Shown: positions 1 to 8,367 of the stretch, one piece after another | Layout: the number at the start of each line of letters is the position of its first letter | Position numbering within the stretch: the first letter of the stretch is position 1 | Notes under the pieces: model-generated | Database searches by the model: none | Told to the model about the DNA's origin: nothing | Seen by the model: the letters and a program-made list of their open reading frames with translations, nothing else | Assembly: GCF_030519475.1 (NCBI RefSeq) | Contig: NZ_JAUMKD010000004.1 | Span: forward strand, 578,406 to 642,405 | Length of the DNA stretch: 64,000 nt | Direction of reading: 5' to 3' | From: Micromonospora sp. C28SCA-DRY-2 | GTDB lineage: Bacteria; Actinomycetota; Actinomycetes; Mycobacteriales; Micromonosporaceae | Translations under genes and position numbers: made by a program

Positions 1-1317
1 CGCCCCGGCCCGGCCTGCGCCCAGCCGGTCGGCCTGCCCATCGGGGTGCCCGGCGAGGCCGAGGACTGCCTCTACCTGAACGTCACCACGCCCGGCCGGA
101 AGGGTGACGACCTGCCGGTCATCGTGTGGATCCACGGTGGCAGCCTGATGTTCGGCACCGGCGACATGTACCGGCCGGACCGGCTCGCCGCCGACGCCGT
201 GGTGGTCTCGATGAACTACCGCCTCGGCGTGCTGTCGTTCCTCACCCACCCGGCGCTCGACGCCGGCTCCCCGTACGGCTCGGGCAGCCTCGCCCTCGAA
301 GACCAGCAGGCCGCGCTGCGCTGGGTGCGGGCGAACATCGCGGCCTTCGGTGGCGACCCGGGCAACGTCACGATCATGGGCCAGTCCGGTGGCGGGTACG
401 CGGTCTGCGACCACCTCGCCTCACCGATGTCGGCGGGCCTGTTCCACCAGGCGATCATCCAGAGTGCCCCCTGCGCGACGGGCGGCTCCCGCACCCGGGC
501 GGAGGCGGAGGCGGACAGCGCCGGCGTGATCAGGACCGTCGGGTGCGCCGACGCCGCCGACCTGGCCGGGTGCCTGCGGTCGTCCGGGACAACGGTCGCC
601 GAGTTGCTGGCGGCGTACGGCCCGTGGGGCGAGCCGCGGCCGGTGTCCGGTACGCCGCTGCTGCCGCTCAGCCCGGCCGAGGCGTTCCGCACCGGCCGGT
701 TCAACCGGGTCCCCGTCCTGGTCGGGGTGAACCACGACGAGGAGAACGGCAGGTACGCCGGCCTGGAGGTCAACCCGGGCGGAAGCCCGATCCCGGCCGA
801 GGCGTACGAGTCGACGGTCCGCGAGCAGTACCCCGCCGACGCCGACGCGATCCTGGCCCGGTACCCGCTGTCGGCGTACGGCAACTCGGCGGGTCTGGCC
901 CTGTCCACCATCGGGACCGATCGGAACTGGGCCAAGCCGACCTACGACACCGCGAAGCTGCTGTCGGCCTGGACGCGGACCTACATGTTCGAGTTCGCCG
1001 AGCAGGAGACGCCCTGGTTCGTCGGCTACGACCTGCCCAGCTTCCCGTGGCGAGCCCAGCACATGGCCGAGCTGGCGTACCTGTTCGACCTGGACCTCTT
1101 CGTGCCGCGGACCCGGCAGCAGGACCGGCTCGCCGACCGGATGATCGGCGCCTGGACGCGGTTCGCCGGGGACGGCGACCCGAACGGCGGGCGGGACGGC
1201 GGCTGGCAACGGTTCACCGAGCGCCGCCCGCATGTCCAGTCGCTCACCTCGGGCCGCTGGCAGCCGACCGAGTTCGTCCGCGACCACGGGTACGCGTTCT
1301 GGTCCCGGCTGGGCTGA
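1..1317 (+). CDS. Type B carboxylesterase, 5'-truncated by the window edge
   Basis: Alpha/beta-hydrolase that would cleave carboxylic esters; the reading frame is open from base 1, so the N-terminus lies outside the window. Visible family marks are EDCLYLNV, the oxyanion-hole segment WIHGGSLMFG, the nucleophile elbow GQSGGG (usually GESAGG, so one residue is unusual), an acidic segment VNHDEENGR and a C-terminal RAQHMAELAYLF block that supplies the catalytic His in this family. The 439 visible codons are close to a full-length family member, so probably only a signal peptide and the first strands are missing. Substrate cannot be told. It converges on the secreted-protein gene that follows on the minus strand. 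Confidence 0.9.
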   Translation, partial: RPGPACAQPVGLPIGVPGEAEDCLYLNVTTPGRKGDDLPVIVWIHGGSLMFGTGDMYRPDRLAADAVVVSMNYRLGVLSFLTHPALDAGSPYGSGSLALEDQQAALRWVRANIAAFGGDPGNVTIMGQSGGGYAVCDHLASPMSAGLFHQAIIQSAPCATGGSRTRAEAEADSAGVIRTVGCADAADLAGCLRSSGTTVAELLAAYGPWGEPRPVSGTPLLPLSPAEAFRTGRFNRVPVLVGVNHDEENGRYAGLEVNPGGSPIPAEAYESTVREQYPADADAILARYPLSAYGNSAGLALSTIGTDRNWAKPTYDTAKLLSAWTRTYMFEFAEQETPWFVGYDLPSFPWRAQHMAELAYLFDLDLFVPRTRQQDRLADRMIGAWTRFAGDGDPNGGRDGGWQRFTERRPHVQSLTSGRWQPTEFVRDHGYAFWSRLG

Positions 1318-1378
1318 GCGCCGACGGGAAGCGGTCCCGGTGCACGCGCACCGGGACCGCTTCCGCGTGCGGGCCCGG

Positions 1379-2266
1379 TCAGCTCCGGGTGACCAGGCCG
1401 GCGTCGACGACGTACTCGCCGCCGTGCACCGCTTCGAACTCACCGCTGGCGGTGAGCAGGACCGGGTCCCACTGGTAGGTGCTCACCAGGTCCGAGTCGG
1501 TGGCGTCGTCACCCACGTTGGCGGCCGTGCGGTCGTAGCTGCTCGCGGCCTCCAGCCAGACCTGGTAGAGCAGTTCGGTACGGGTGGTCAGCGACCAGGT
1601 GCCGTCCGGGTTGACGGTGGCGGAGCCGCCGCCGACGGCCTGACCCTGCCGGGCGCCGACCCGCACGCTGAGCACGCCGTCCGGGCCGGGGGCGATGCCC
1701 GGCTCGCCCTCGTCGCGCTGGCCGTCCCGGTCCAGGTCGTGCCAGACGACGCCGCGTACCACGCAGCTGCCGGAGATCGCCACGGTCACCGAGGTCGTGT
1801 TGTTCTCGGTGCTGATCTCCTTGCGCTGCGGGGCGATCGTCGCGGTGATCGCCGGCCGGGAACCCGGCTCCGCGCCGGCCACCACCAACGGCAGCCAGAG
1901 CCGCGGTGCCCAGCCGGGCGCCACCGCCGGGTGGGCGCAGGTGTAGCTCGTCTCGCTGGCCACCGCACAGGTCCACTCGCCGTCGGTCGGGGTGAGCTCG
2001 GTGGTCCGTAGCCCGGCCGGCACCGAGACGGTGAGGCTGACCGGCCCCGACTCGCCGGTGCCGCCGTTGTAGGCGTCGACGTGGACGCGGAAGGTCTCGC
2101 CCTCCGCCGGGTTCACGACGTCGGTCATCATCAGCTCGACGAAGAGGTCGGGCTGGAGGCGTCCGGCCGCCACCGCGTCGGCCGGAAGCAGTGTCGCCGA
2201 GGCGCCGGCCAGCGCCACGGCGGCCAGCGAGCTGGCGAGGGTACGTCGGATCGAACGGGATCGCAT
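1379..2266 (-). CDS. Secreted SdrD-B/CARDB-like domain protein
   Basis: A 295-aa exported protein. The ATG at 2266 was chosen because it opens a classic signal peptide (MRSRSIRRTLASSLAAVALAG, Ala-rich core, cleavage near ADAVAAG) and has GAGG about 8 nt upstream; the same frame is open much further but without signal or domain sense. Residues about 40-165 look like a CARDB/DUF11-type beta-sandwich (FRVHVDAYNGGTGESGPVSL). A second part begins VVWHDLDRDGQRDEGEPG, the calcium-loop opening of SdrD B-like repeats. Likely an extracellular structural or adhesion protein; no catalytic residues are evident. Confidence 0.75.
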   Translation of the reverse strand: MRSRSIRRTLASSLAAVALAGASATLLPADAVAAGRLQPDLFVELMMTDVVNPAEGETFRVHVDAYNGGTGESGPVSLTVSVPAGLRTTELTPTDGEWTCAVASETSYTCAHPAVAPGWAPRLWLPLVVAGAEPGSRPAITATIAPQRKEISTENNTTSVTVAISGSCVVRGVVWHDLDRDGQRDEGEPGIAPGPDGVLSVRVGARQGQAVGGGSATVNPDGTWSLTTRTELLYQVWLEAASSYDRTAANVGDDATDSDLVSTYQWDPVLLTASGEFEAVHGGEYVVDAGLVTRS

Positions 2267-2407
2267 GGCGTCCTCACGTCGCAGGATCGGCCGCACCAGG
2301 GAGCGGCGGCCGAGGTGGAGATCGACTCTCCTCCATCCATCCGGCGTTTTCGATGCCTTTGGCGTTACGTCCCCACTGATGTCCCACCCCCCGGACACAA
2401 TGGCGCG

Positions 2408-3232
2408 ATGGCAGCAGAGCACGCCGACACCGACGCGTTCCGGGGCGCGACCTTCCGGCACGCCGACCTGGCCGGGGCCGCGTTCCGCAACGTCGACCTG
2501 GCCGGCGCCACGTTCCACAGCGTCGATCTGGCCGGCGCGACGGTCCGCGACAGCAACCTGAGCGGGGTCAGGATCGTCGCCTCGGCGATCAGCGACCTGC
2601 GGGTCTCCCGGCACGCCGGGCGGGGCACGGTGGTCGTCGACGACGTCGACGTCACCGCGTACGTGGCGGCCGAGCTGGACCGGCGGCACCCGGAGCGGGT
2701 GCGGCTGCGCGCGGTGCGCACCGCCGACGACGTCCGCGCGATGTGGGACACCCTCGAACGCCTCTGGGCGGAGACCCTCGCCCGGGCCGAGCGGCTGCCC
2801 GAGGCCGCGCTGCACGAGCGGGTCGACGACGAGTGGTCCTTCGTCGAGACGCTGCGCCACCTCGTCTTCGCCACCGACGTGTGGGTGGGGCGCGTGATCC
2901 GCGGCGAGCCGACCCCGTACCACCGGCTCGGCCTGCCGCCCACCGACACCTCGCCGGCCGGCGCCGCCGAACTCGGCATCGACCTCGCCGCCCGCCCCGC
3001 GTACGCCGAGGTGGTGGCGGTCTTCGCCGACCGCCGGCGGCGGGTGCGCGAGGTCGTCGCGGCGGTCACCGACGCGGAGCTGGCGGAGATGCGTACCGCC
3101 GAGCTGACGCCGGAGTGGGGCGTGGAGTCGCATCCGGTCGGCGAGTGCCTCCGGGTGGTGCTGGAGGAACACTGCGAGCACCGCCGCTTCGCGGTGCGCG
3201 ACCTCGCCGTGCTGGAGGCGCGCGGGGCGTGA
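2408..3232 (+). CDS. Pentapeptide-repeat plus DinB-like fusion protein
   Basis: A 274-aa protein. Residues about 10-60 are pentapeptide repeats of the A(D/N)LAG type (FRHADLAGAAF, NVDLAGATF), expected to form a short right-handed beta-helix. From about residue 100 the sequence resembles the DinB/YfiT-like four-helix bundle: HERVDDEWSFVETLRHLVF and EHCEHRRFAVRDL carry the spaced His residues that bind a metal in that superfamily. DinB-like proteins are often thiol-dependent transferases; the exact reaction is unknown. Start ATG 2408 gives the first repeat; a longer upstream frame has no supporting features. It is transcribed divergently from the secreted protein. Confidence 0.75.
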   Translation: MAAEHADTDAFRGATFRHADLAGAAFRNVDLAGATFHSVDLAGATVRDSNLSGVRIVASAISDLRVSRHAGRGTVVVDDVDVTAYVAAELDRRHPERVRLRAVRTADDVRAMWDTLERLWAETLARAERLPEAALHERVDDEWSFVETLRHLVFATDVWVGRVIRGEPTPYHRLGLPPTDTSPAGAAELGIDLAARPAYAEVVAVFADRRRRVREVVAAVTDAELAEMRTAELTPEWGVESHPVGECLRVVLEEHCEHRRFAVRDLAVLEARGA

Positions 3233-3239
3233 CGCCGGC

Positions 3240-3527
3240 TCAGTCCGCGACCGTCAGCCGGACGGTCACGGTGTCGCCCACCTCGAGGTCCTCGTCCCTG
3301 CGCACCCGCGTCTTCACCGGTACGACGTAGCCCCCGTCCTTGGGCCACAGCGAGGTCTGCCACTCGCTCGCCCCGATGCGGACGGTCACCGGGATCATGC
3401 CCCAGCCGTAGCTGACCTGCGCGGAGGTGGCCGCCAGCTCCCGGCACTCCGGTGCCGGGACGCTGACGAAGTGCCAGGGTGCCGGGCCCCGCCAGAACCA
3501 GATCTCCCCGTCGAACTCCAGCTCCAT
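3240..3527 (-). CDS. DUF1905 domain protein
   Basis: A 95-aa protein beginning MELEFDGEIWFWRGPAPW with the C-terminal pattern VPVKTRVRRDEDLEVGD; length and both motifs fit DUF1905, a small beta-barrel of unknown role often annotated near YdeI/OmpD-associated domains. It converges with the pentapeptide/DinB gene (7-nt gap). No enzymatic residue can be assigned. Confidence 0.8.
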   Translation of the reverse strand: MELEFDGEIWFWRGPAPWHFVSVPAPECRELAATSAQVSYGWGMIPVTVRIGASEWQTSLWPKDGGYVVPVKTRVRRDEDLEVGDTVTVRLTVAD

Positions 3528-3635
3528 CGCCGCAGGATACGGAGATCGGGGCCCGGGGCAAGACCCGGCCGACGGGCGTCCTCGCCGGAGGAGCGGCTGT
3601 TTTGCCCGGTGCCGGTATGGGCATCGCTACCAGGT

Positions 3636-5216
3636 ATGGAGACCGGGGAGCTGCTCAACGGTCGGTACCGGCTGGTGGATCGCCTGGGCGCGGGTGGCAT
3701 GTCGGTGGTGTGGCGCGCCCATGACGAGGTGCTCGGCCGGGACGTGGCGGTCAAGATGCTGTCGACCAGCCTGGCCGCCGACCCGCACCTGCTGCGACGC
3801 GTCCGGCTGGAGGCGCGGTCGGCCGCGCGGCTGCGCCACCCCAACATCGTCGAGGTGTACGACTACGGCGAGACGACCGACGCCGGCGGGCGCCGACTGC
3901 CCTACGTGGTGATGGAGCTGGTCGAGGGCCGCTCGCTGGCGCAGCTGCTGACCGGTGGTGCCCTGCCGTGGCGGGTGGCCGTGCTGACCTGCGCGCAGGT
4001 CGCCGCCGCCCTGGCGGCGGCCCATGACCGCGGCATCGTGCACCGTGACGTCAAACCCGCCAACGTGATGGTGACGGCGGCCGGGGTGAAGCTGGTCGAC
4101 TTCGGAGTCTCCGCCGCGTCCGGTGACGCGGACGGCCCGGCCGGTCCGCTGCTCGGCACGCCGGCCTACCTGGCTCCCGAGCGGCTCAGTGCCGGGGTGG
4201 TCCAGCCGGCGACCGACGTGTACGCGCTCGGCCTGCTGCTGTACCGGGCGCTGGCCGGGACCCTGCCCTGGCGCGCCTCGACCACCACCCAGATGCTGAC
4301 CGCACACCGCTACCAGGAGCCAGCCGTCCTGCCACCGGTCGACGACCTCCCGCCCGAGGTGGCCGAGCTGTGCCGGAGCTGCCTGGACAAGGACCCCGGC
4401 CAGCGCCCCGGCGCGGCCGAGCTGGCCCGACGGCTGGGCGGGATCGCCGGCCTCCCGCCCGCCACCCTCGTCGTACCCGACCGGGACGTCGCCGGCGGGA
4501 CGGGGCTCGCCGAGGCGGCGGCACCGCTCGGGTCCGCCCGGGCCACCGACCTGACCAGGGTCGCCGTCGGGCTGCTGACCGCACCCCCGCACCAGGCGCT
4601 CCGGGCGCGCTGGCACGGACTGTCGGCGCACGCGCGTCGGCAGGTGGTGGCGGTCGGCGTGGTCGCCCTGCTGGCGCTGACCACGGCCGGCGCCAGTTGG
4701 GTGGTCGCGGCATCCGGCCGGGACGACGAGCCGTCCCGGGTCGCGACGCCCGCCGCCGTCACCGGTATGGGCGAGCGGAAGCCGGAATGCAGCGTCCGCT
4801 ACACCGTCCGGGGCGCCGTCAACGGCCGTTTCTCCAGCGCTGTCAGCGTCTCCAACACCGGCACCACGCCCATCGACGACTGGCAGTTGACCTTCGACCT
4901 GCCCGGCGAGCAACGGCTGCTGTCGGGCTCACCTGGCACGTGGCGGCAGACCGGCCGCTCCGTGCAGGTACGCGGCGGCGACCTGCCGGCCAAGAAGTCC
5001 TTCGCCGGCCGCTTCGACGGCACCTACCGGGGCGTGAACGCCCTGCCCACCGCGGTCACGCTCAACGGCACCCGGTGCCAGCTGACGTTCTCCGTCGCCG
5101 GCCAGACCACCCGCCCCGACCCGCCGGAAGACAAGGGCAGGGACGACAAGGGCAAGAAGAAGGACGAAGGAAAGAAGGACGACGAGAAGAAGGACGAGGA
5201 GAAGGACGACGACTAG
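3636..5216 (+). CDS. Membrane Ser/Thr protein kinase with CBM2-like ectodomain
   Basis: A 526-aa Hanks-type kinase. Residues about 8-270 hold the glycine loop LGAGGMSVVWRA, the ATP-binding VAVK lysine, catalytic loop HRDVKPANVM, DFG and the APE motif (YLAPERL). A single membrane segment follows near residues 335-358 (VVAVGVVALLALTTAGASW). Outside, residues about 384-485 resemble a family 2 carbohydrate-binding module (CSVRYTV..., WQLTFDLPG, C-terminal Cys pairing), and the last 30 residues are nearly all Lys, Asp and Glu. Start ATG 3636 is the one that puts METGELLNGRYRLVDRLG at the N-terminus; the frame extends upstream without kinase sequence. The polysaccharide-type sensor outside is typical of actinomycete kinases; the ligand is unknown. 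Its stop overlaps the stop of the convergent XRE gene. Confidence 0.88.
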   Translation: METGELLNGRYRLVDRLGAGGMSVVWRAHDEVLGRDVAVKMLSTSLAADPHLLRRVRLEARSAARLRHPNIVEVYDYGETTDAGGRRLPYVVMELVEGRSLAQLLTGGALPWRVAVLTCAQVAAALAAAHDRGIVHRDVKPANVMVTAAGVKLVDFGVSAASGDADGPAGPLLGTPAYLAPERLSAGVVQPATDVYALGLLLYRALAGTLPWRASTTTQMLTAHRYQEPAVLPPVDDLPPEVAELCRSCLDKDPGQRPGAAELARRLGGIAGLPPATLVVPDRDVAGGTGLAEAAAPLGSARATDLTRVAVGLLTAPPHQALRARWHGLSAHARRQVVAVGVVALLALTTAGASWVVAASGRDDEPSRVATPAAVTGMGERKPECSVRYTVRGAVNGRFSSAVSVSNTGTTPIDDWQLTFDLPGEQRLLSGSPGTWRQTGRSVQVRGGDLPAKKSFAGRFDGTYRGVNALPTAVTLNGTRCQLTFSVAGQTTRPDPPEDKGRDDKGKKKDEGKKDDEKKDEEKDDD

Positions 5217-5494
5217 GCGGCGCCACGCCTGGGGGTGACCGGGACGGGGAGGTCGGCCAGCCAGACATCGGCCAGGTCGCTGAGGGGAACGTCGAGGGCC
5301 TGGCTGAGGCAGACCACGGTGCCGAACGCCGGGGCGGGAAGGCGGCCCGCCTCGATCTTGCGCAGCGTCTCGGGGGAGATGCCGGCCGCCACGGCCACCT
5401 CGACGAGGCTGCGGCCGGCGCGCGCGGCCCGGAGGGCGGCTCCGAGGCGCTGGCCCGCTGCGATCTGTTCGGCGGTGAGTGGTTGGCGAACCAT
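5213..5494 (-). CDS. XRE-family regulator next to map
   Basis: A 93-aa Cro/CI-type helix-turn-helix protein. The HTH lies around residues 25-60 (SLVEVAVAAGISPETLRKIE) followed by VVCLSQALDVPLSDLADVW. The ATG at 5494 is preferred over the longer open frame because the upstream translation (FYTTPGRG) crosses the AT-rich divergent promoter. Its neighbour on the other strand is methionine aminopeptidase, 89 bp away; divergent XRE-map pairs recur in actinomycetes, so this is probably the local repressor. Its last codon overlaps the kinase stop. Confidence 0.82.
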   Translation of the reverse strand: MVRQPLTAEQIAAGQRLGAALRAARAGRSLVEVAVAAGISPETLRKIEAGRLPAPAFGTVVCLSQALDVPLSDLADVWLADLPVPVTPRRGAA

Positions 5495-5529
5495 GCGAGC
5501 AGGATATCCCTCCGGAGCGCCCCGACCTG

Positions 5530-5576
5530 GCGTGGTATAAAAATAACGGTATAACAATACCGCATCCGGAGGGGGA
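5530..5576. promoter_or_regulatory. AT-rich divergent promoter with repeated GGTATA, plus map RBS
   Basis: Between the XRE gene and map an isolated AT-rich stretch contains GGTATA twice, then the related AATACC (close to the complement of GGTAT), an arrangement suited to a -10 element overlapped by an operator. Immediately after it GGAGGGGGA (5568-5576) is a strong ribosome-binding site for the GTG start at 5584. Binding by the XRE protein is inferred from position only. Confidence 0.45.
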
Positions 5577-5583
5577 GACTGTC

Positions 5584-6402
5584 GTGATCGAGCTCAAGTC
5601 CGCCGAGGAGATCGGCCGGATGGCGGTGGCCGGCCAGTTCGTCGGTGAGCTGCTCGCCGAGCTGAGCGGTGTCGCCGCGGTCGGCGTCAACCTGATGGAT
5701 ATCGAACACCACGCCCGCCGCCGGATCGCCGAACGCGGCGCCGAATCCTGCTACTGGGACTACGCCCCGTCGTTCGGCCGCGGCCCGTTCCGCAACGTGC
5801 TGTGCCTGTCGGTCAACGACGCGGTGCTGCACGGCCTGCCGCACGACTACGTTCTGCGCGACGGTGACCTGCTCAGCATCGACATGGCGGTCGGGATCGA
5901 CGGCTGGGTCGCCGACTCCGCGCTCTCCGTCATCGTCGGCACCGGCGACCCGGCCGATGAGAAGCTGATCGAGGCCACCGAGGTCGCACTGGAAACCGGT
6001 ATCGCCGCCGCCCAGCCCGGCGGCCGCCTCGGCGACATCTCGGCCGCGATCGGCGAGGTCGCCCGCTCCTACGGCTACGGCGTCAACGCCGAGTTCGGCG
6101 GCCACGGCATCGGCCGCACCATGCACGAGGCCCCGCACGTCGCCAACACCGGTCGCGCCGGCCGTGGCCTGAAACTCCACCCGGGCCTCACCATCGCCAT
6201 CGAGCCCTGGTTCTGCCGCTCCACCGACAAGATCAGGTTCGACAGCGACGGCTGGACGATCCGCTCCGCCGACGGCTCCCGCACCGCCCACTCCGAGCAC
6301 ACGGTCGCCATCACGCCGTCCGGCCCCCGGGTCCTGACCCGCCGCCCGGCTCCCGACGGCAGCTCGGCCGATCCCACCAGGAAGCCCGCCACCGCCGCCT
6401 GA
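5584..6402 (+). CDS. map: Type I methionine aminopeptidase
   Basis: A 272-aa cobalt/manganese-type metallopeptidase that removes N-terminal Met from nascent proteins. The GTG start at 5584 follows GGAGGGGGA by 7 nt. Family blocks are present in order: IELKSAEEIGRMAVAG, the substrate His in VNDAVLHGLP, metal ligands in LLSIDMAVGIDGWVADSA (Asp, Asp), GGHGIGRTMHEAPHV (His), LTIAIEPWF (Glu) and TAHSEHTVAIT (Glu). Length is typical. Because it is paired with a divergent XRE gene rather than the ribosomal-protein operon, it is likely an accessory second copy rather than the housekeeping one (inference). Confidence 0.92.
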   Translation: MIELKSAEEIGRMAVAGQFVGELLAELSGVAAVGVNLMDIEHHARRRIAERGAESCYWDYAPSFGRGPFRNVLCLSVNDAVLHGLPHDYVLRDGDLLSIDMAVGIDGWVADSALSVIVGTGDPADEKLIEATEVALETGIAAAQPGGRLGDISAAIGEVARSYGYGVNAEFGGHGIGRTMHEAPHVANTGRAGRGLKLHPGLTIAIEPWFCRSTDKIRFDSDGWTIRSADGSRTAHSEHTVAITPSGPRVLTRRPAPDGSSADPTRKPATAA

Positions 6403-6808
6403 CCCACTGCCCGCTCCAATTGGGACTCGGGGCGCTATCAGGAGCTCTTCGCCAGCCTGGCAAACACCGTCCTAGAGGATTCCTGGGTCCTGAGCGTTGA
6501 GGCCGCGCTGACCCGGCTGATCTTCACGCTTGAGCTGGTTCTGGCACCGGCCCACCCCCGGCTACAGTCGGCCGGTACCTGGCGAGGCTCGCTGCTGCCG
6601 CAGGGGCAGGCTCGTGGTGGAGAGCGATGCGGCCGTGTTTCTTCGCAGGTCCGCACTTCCGCCGGCCGTCGACACGGCCCGCGAAGTCGACTACGGCCAC
6701 ATGGACCAATCGGTATCAGGACCTGCGTGACACTCCCGTCTTCATCGGGGTCGCGGACGTCGGTGATACTTCGTTGCCCGCTAATCATGGGGGACAAGGA
6801 GCAGCCGC
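6403..6808. other. Intergenic region without a recognisable gene
   Basis: About 400 bases between map and the TPR gene. Open frames here have no start/RBS pairing or family resemblance. Just before the next gene the segment ends in ACAAGGAG, the RBS of the TPR protein. No RNA gene or clear terminator was seen. Confidence 0.5.
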
Positions 6809-7729
6809 ATGGAGTCCCAGTCCAGAAACCTCGACGACGCCGTCGCACGTGCGCGTGAGCTGGTTCTGGCCAAGCAGTATGAGCCTGCCATTTCGCTGCT
6901 GCGCGCGTATCTGACGACGCATCCGGAGGACGCCGTTGCGTGGCGCCGCCTCGCCGGGGCGTTGATCGGGGCCGGCGACCATGCCGCTGCGGTCGATGCG
7001 GCCGGCCGAGCAATCGAAGTCAGCCCCGAGGACGTAGCGGCGCACCGCCACCGGGCGCTGGCTCATTCCCTGCTCGCCCGGCATCGGGCGTCGTATTCCG
7101 ACGCGAAGCGCGCGGTGGAGCTCGCACCTGATGATCATGAGGCTCTGGCCCTGCTCGCCCTGAACGTCCTCTACGTCGATCGCGACGTGGCCCGGTTCAA
7201 GGAGCTGTTCCGGCGAGCGCTCACCCTGAATTCGAGCAGCGCCCCGGCGCGGTACCTCGCCGAGCAATACCGAAGGATCCGCCGCTACAGCATGACGGTC
7301 GCGGTATGGCTTGCGACCGCCCCGGCAGCGGTCGTGCTGCTGGCTTGCTGGTTCGCCGTTGACGACGCGTCGAGCGACGCTGGCTGGATCATGTGGCCTG
7401 GTCTTGTCTCCGGGGCCATCGGCTTTGTCAGCCTCCTGGTCGCGAGGCCGGCCCGTAACGCGCCGCTGATGCTCACACTGCCCCAGGCGTCCATCGCGAT
7501 GGGCGTCGCCGGAGTCATCGCGGCAGGTGCGGGGTACGCCGGCACCCACGCCGTCGGAGCGGCAGCCGCCCTCAGCTTGGCCTCGGTCGCGGTATCGGGC
7601 TTCTTCTGGCTCTACCTGCTTCGCCCCGCACGGTACGGCGGCGTGCCGGAAGAGCCCACGACCGGAGGCGGATCCTCTAGCCGGAAGGGTCACACGCGTC
7701 CCGACGCTGATCTGTCACGCAAGTCCTGA
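6809..7729 (+). CDS. TPR-containing membrane protein
   Basis: A 306-aa protein; ATG 6809 follows AAGGAG by 7 nt. Residues about 10-145 form four TPR-type helix pairs (ARELVLAKQYEPAISLLRAY, AWRRLAGALIGAGDHAAAV, AHSLLARHRASYSDAKRAV), with the usual small/large alternation. From residue about 165 there are four hydrophobic segments (VAVWLATAPAAVVLLACWF, WPGLVSGAIGFVSLLVA, ASIAMGVAGVIAAGAGYAG, AAALSLASVAVSGFFWLY). A cytosolic scaffold anchored in the membrane is the obvious reading; partner and function are unknown. It is the last gene before the integrase remnant and could be chromosomal or part of an older insertion. Confidence 0.75.
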   Translation: MESQSRNLDDAVARARELVLAKQYEPAISLLRAYLTTHPEDAVAWRRLAGALIGAGDHAAAVDAAGRAIEVSPEDVAAHRHRALAHSLLARHRASYSDAKRAVELAPDDHEALALLALNVLYVDRDVARFKELFRRALTLNSSSAPARYLAEQYRRIRRYSMTVAVWLATAPAAVVLLACWFAVDDASSDAGWIMWPGLVSGAIGFVSLLVARPARNAPLMLTLPQASIAMGVAGVIAAGAGYAGTHAVGAAAALSLASVAVSGFFWLYLLRPARYGGVPEEPTTGGGSSSRKGHTRPDADLSRKS

Positions 7730-7766
7730 AACTGGCGCGAGGCCGCTGGCTGGCCCAGGAAAGGCT

Positions 7767-7979
7767 CTTCCACTCCTGCGCCATTTCTTCGCCACCACGC
7801 TGATGAGTAACGGCGTGGAGCCCCAGAAGGCGCTGAGGCACGCCAACCTGCGGATCACGTTGGAGACCTACGTTCACTGGCTACCCAAGAAGGATCGGCC
7901 GCGCGGCCTGGTTGGCAACCTCCTGCGACAGGCAGAGGGCAAGCGGCAGGAACCCCCTGCCGGCCAGGAGCGGACGTGA
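7767..7979 (+). pseudogene. Tyrosine integrase, C-terminal remnant
   Basis: About 70 codons in frame that match only the end of a phage/ICE tyrosine recombinase: LLRHFFATTLMSNG supplies the Arg-His of the HxLRH box, LRHANLRITLETYVHW supplies the third-box His and the nucleophile Tyr. The N-terminal domain and the first catalytic Arg are missing, so it cannot be active. Its stop lies 64 bp before the left att repeat, the same int-then-att order as the intact integrase at 14004-15224. I read it as the scar of an earlier element at this tRNA. Confidence 0.75.
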
Positions 7980-8043
7980 GTTGCGCCCTGGTTGTGTCCG
8001 GATGATTTAGCCGGGCGTTTGACCAGGTCAGAGACGGTAAGTG

Positions 8044-8081
8044 GTGGGCCGCCAGGGACTCGAACCCTGAACCTATGGATT
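8044..8081 (-). repeat. att site: displaced 3' half of tRNA-Arg(TCT), left copy
   Basis: 38 bp identical to 15309-15346. Read on the minus strand it runs from the anticodon-stem 3' side (ATCCAT) through the T-arm (GGTTCGAGTCC) to the acceptor end GGCGGCCCA. The 5' half of a tRNA does not follow; the neighbouring sequence (gccggcgag) is element DNA. It is therefore an attachment-site copy, not a functional tRNA gene. Confidence 0.85.
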
Positions 8082-8164
8082 GCCGGCGAGCCGGCCGGAT
8101 CGGGTGCGGTGCGAGGTCATCCAGCCTGCTGGCGTGCTTCTCGGCTGGGTTCGGCTGGCACGGT

Positions 8165-8185
8165 TGCTGTACTTCGCTGCTGTAC
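8165..8185 (+). repeat. Integrase arm-type site candidate, left
   Basis: A 21-bp unit identical to 15234-15254, containing GCTGTAC twice, 13 bp apart start to start. It lies 83 bp inside the left att, while its partner lies 54 bp inside the right att. In the excised circle the two would flank the att core in direct orientation, as the P and P' arm sites of tyrosine integrases do. Confidence 0.6.
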
Positions 8186-8193
8186 TGCTGGCG

Positions 8194-8367
8194 TCAGATC
8201 AGGCGTTGGATGCGGACCTTGGGGCGCTCGTTCCTGAGGTGGCCTTGCTTGTGCTGGCGGACCTGCTCCTCCCAGACCTCCTGGTCGTAGTCCAGGTCTG
8301 GCGGGGTCCACCTGTGGGAGCCGTCGCTGTAGTGGAACTTCTCGTCGCCGGGTCGCAGGATGCTCAT
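8194..8367 (-). CDS. Small AICE protein of unknown function
   Basis: A 57-aa protein (MSILRPGDEKFHYSDGSHRW...). ATG 8367 overlaps the stop of the preceding gene as ATGA, so translation is coupled. The sequence is hydrophilic with a basic C-terminus (HLRNERPKVRIQRL); no domain recognised. Last gene of a three-gene minus-strand operon divergent from the GntR regulator. Confidence 0.6.
   Translation of the reverse strand: MSILRPGDEKFHYSDGSHRWTPPDLDYDQEVWEEQVRQHKQGHLRNERPKVRIQRLI

Noticed and set aside
8044..8081. A tRNA gene on the minus strand at 8044 and again at 15309
   Set aside because: Only the 3' half is present at each place; the expected 5' half and anticodon-stem pairing are missing, so they are att repeats.
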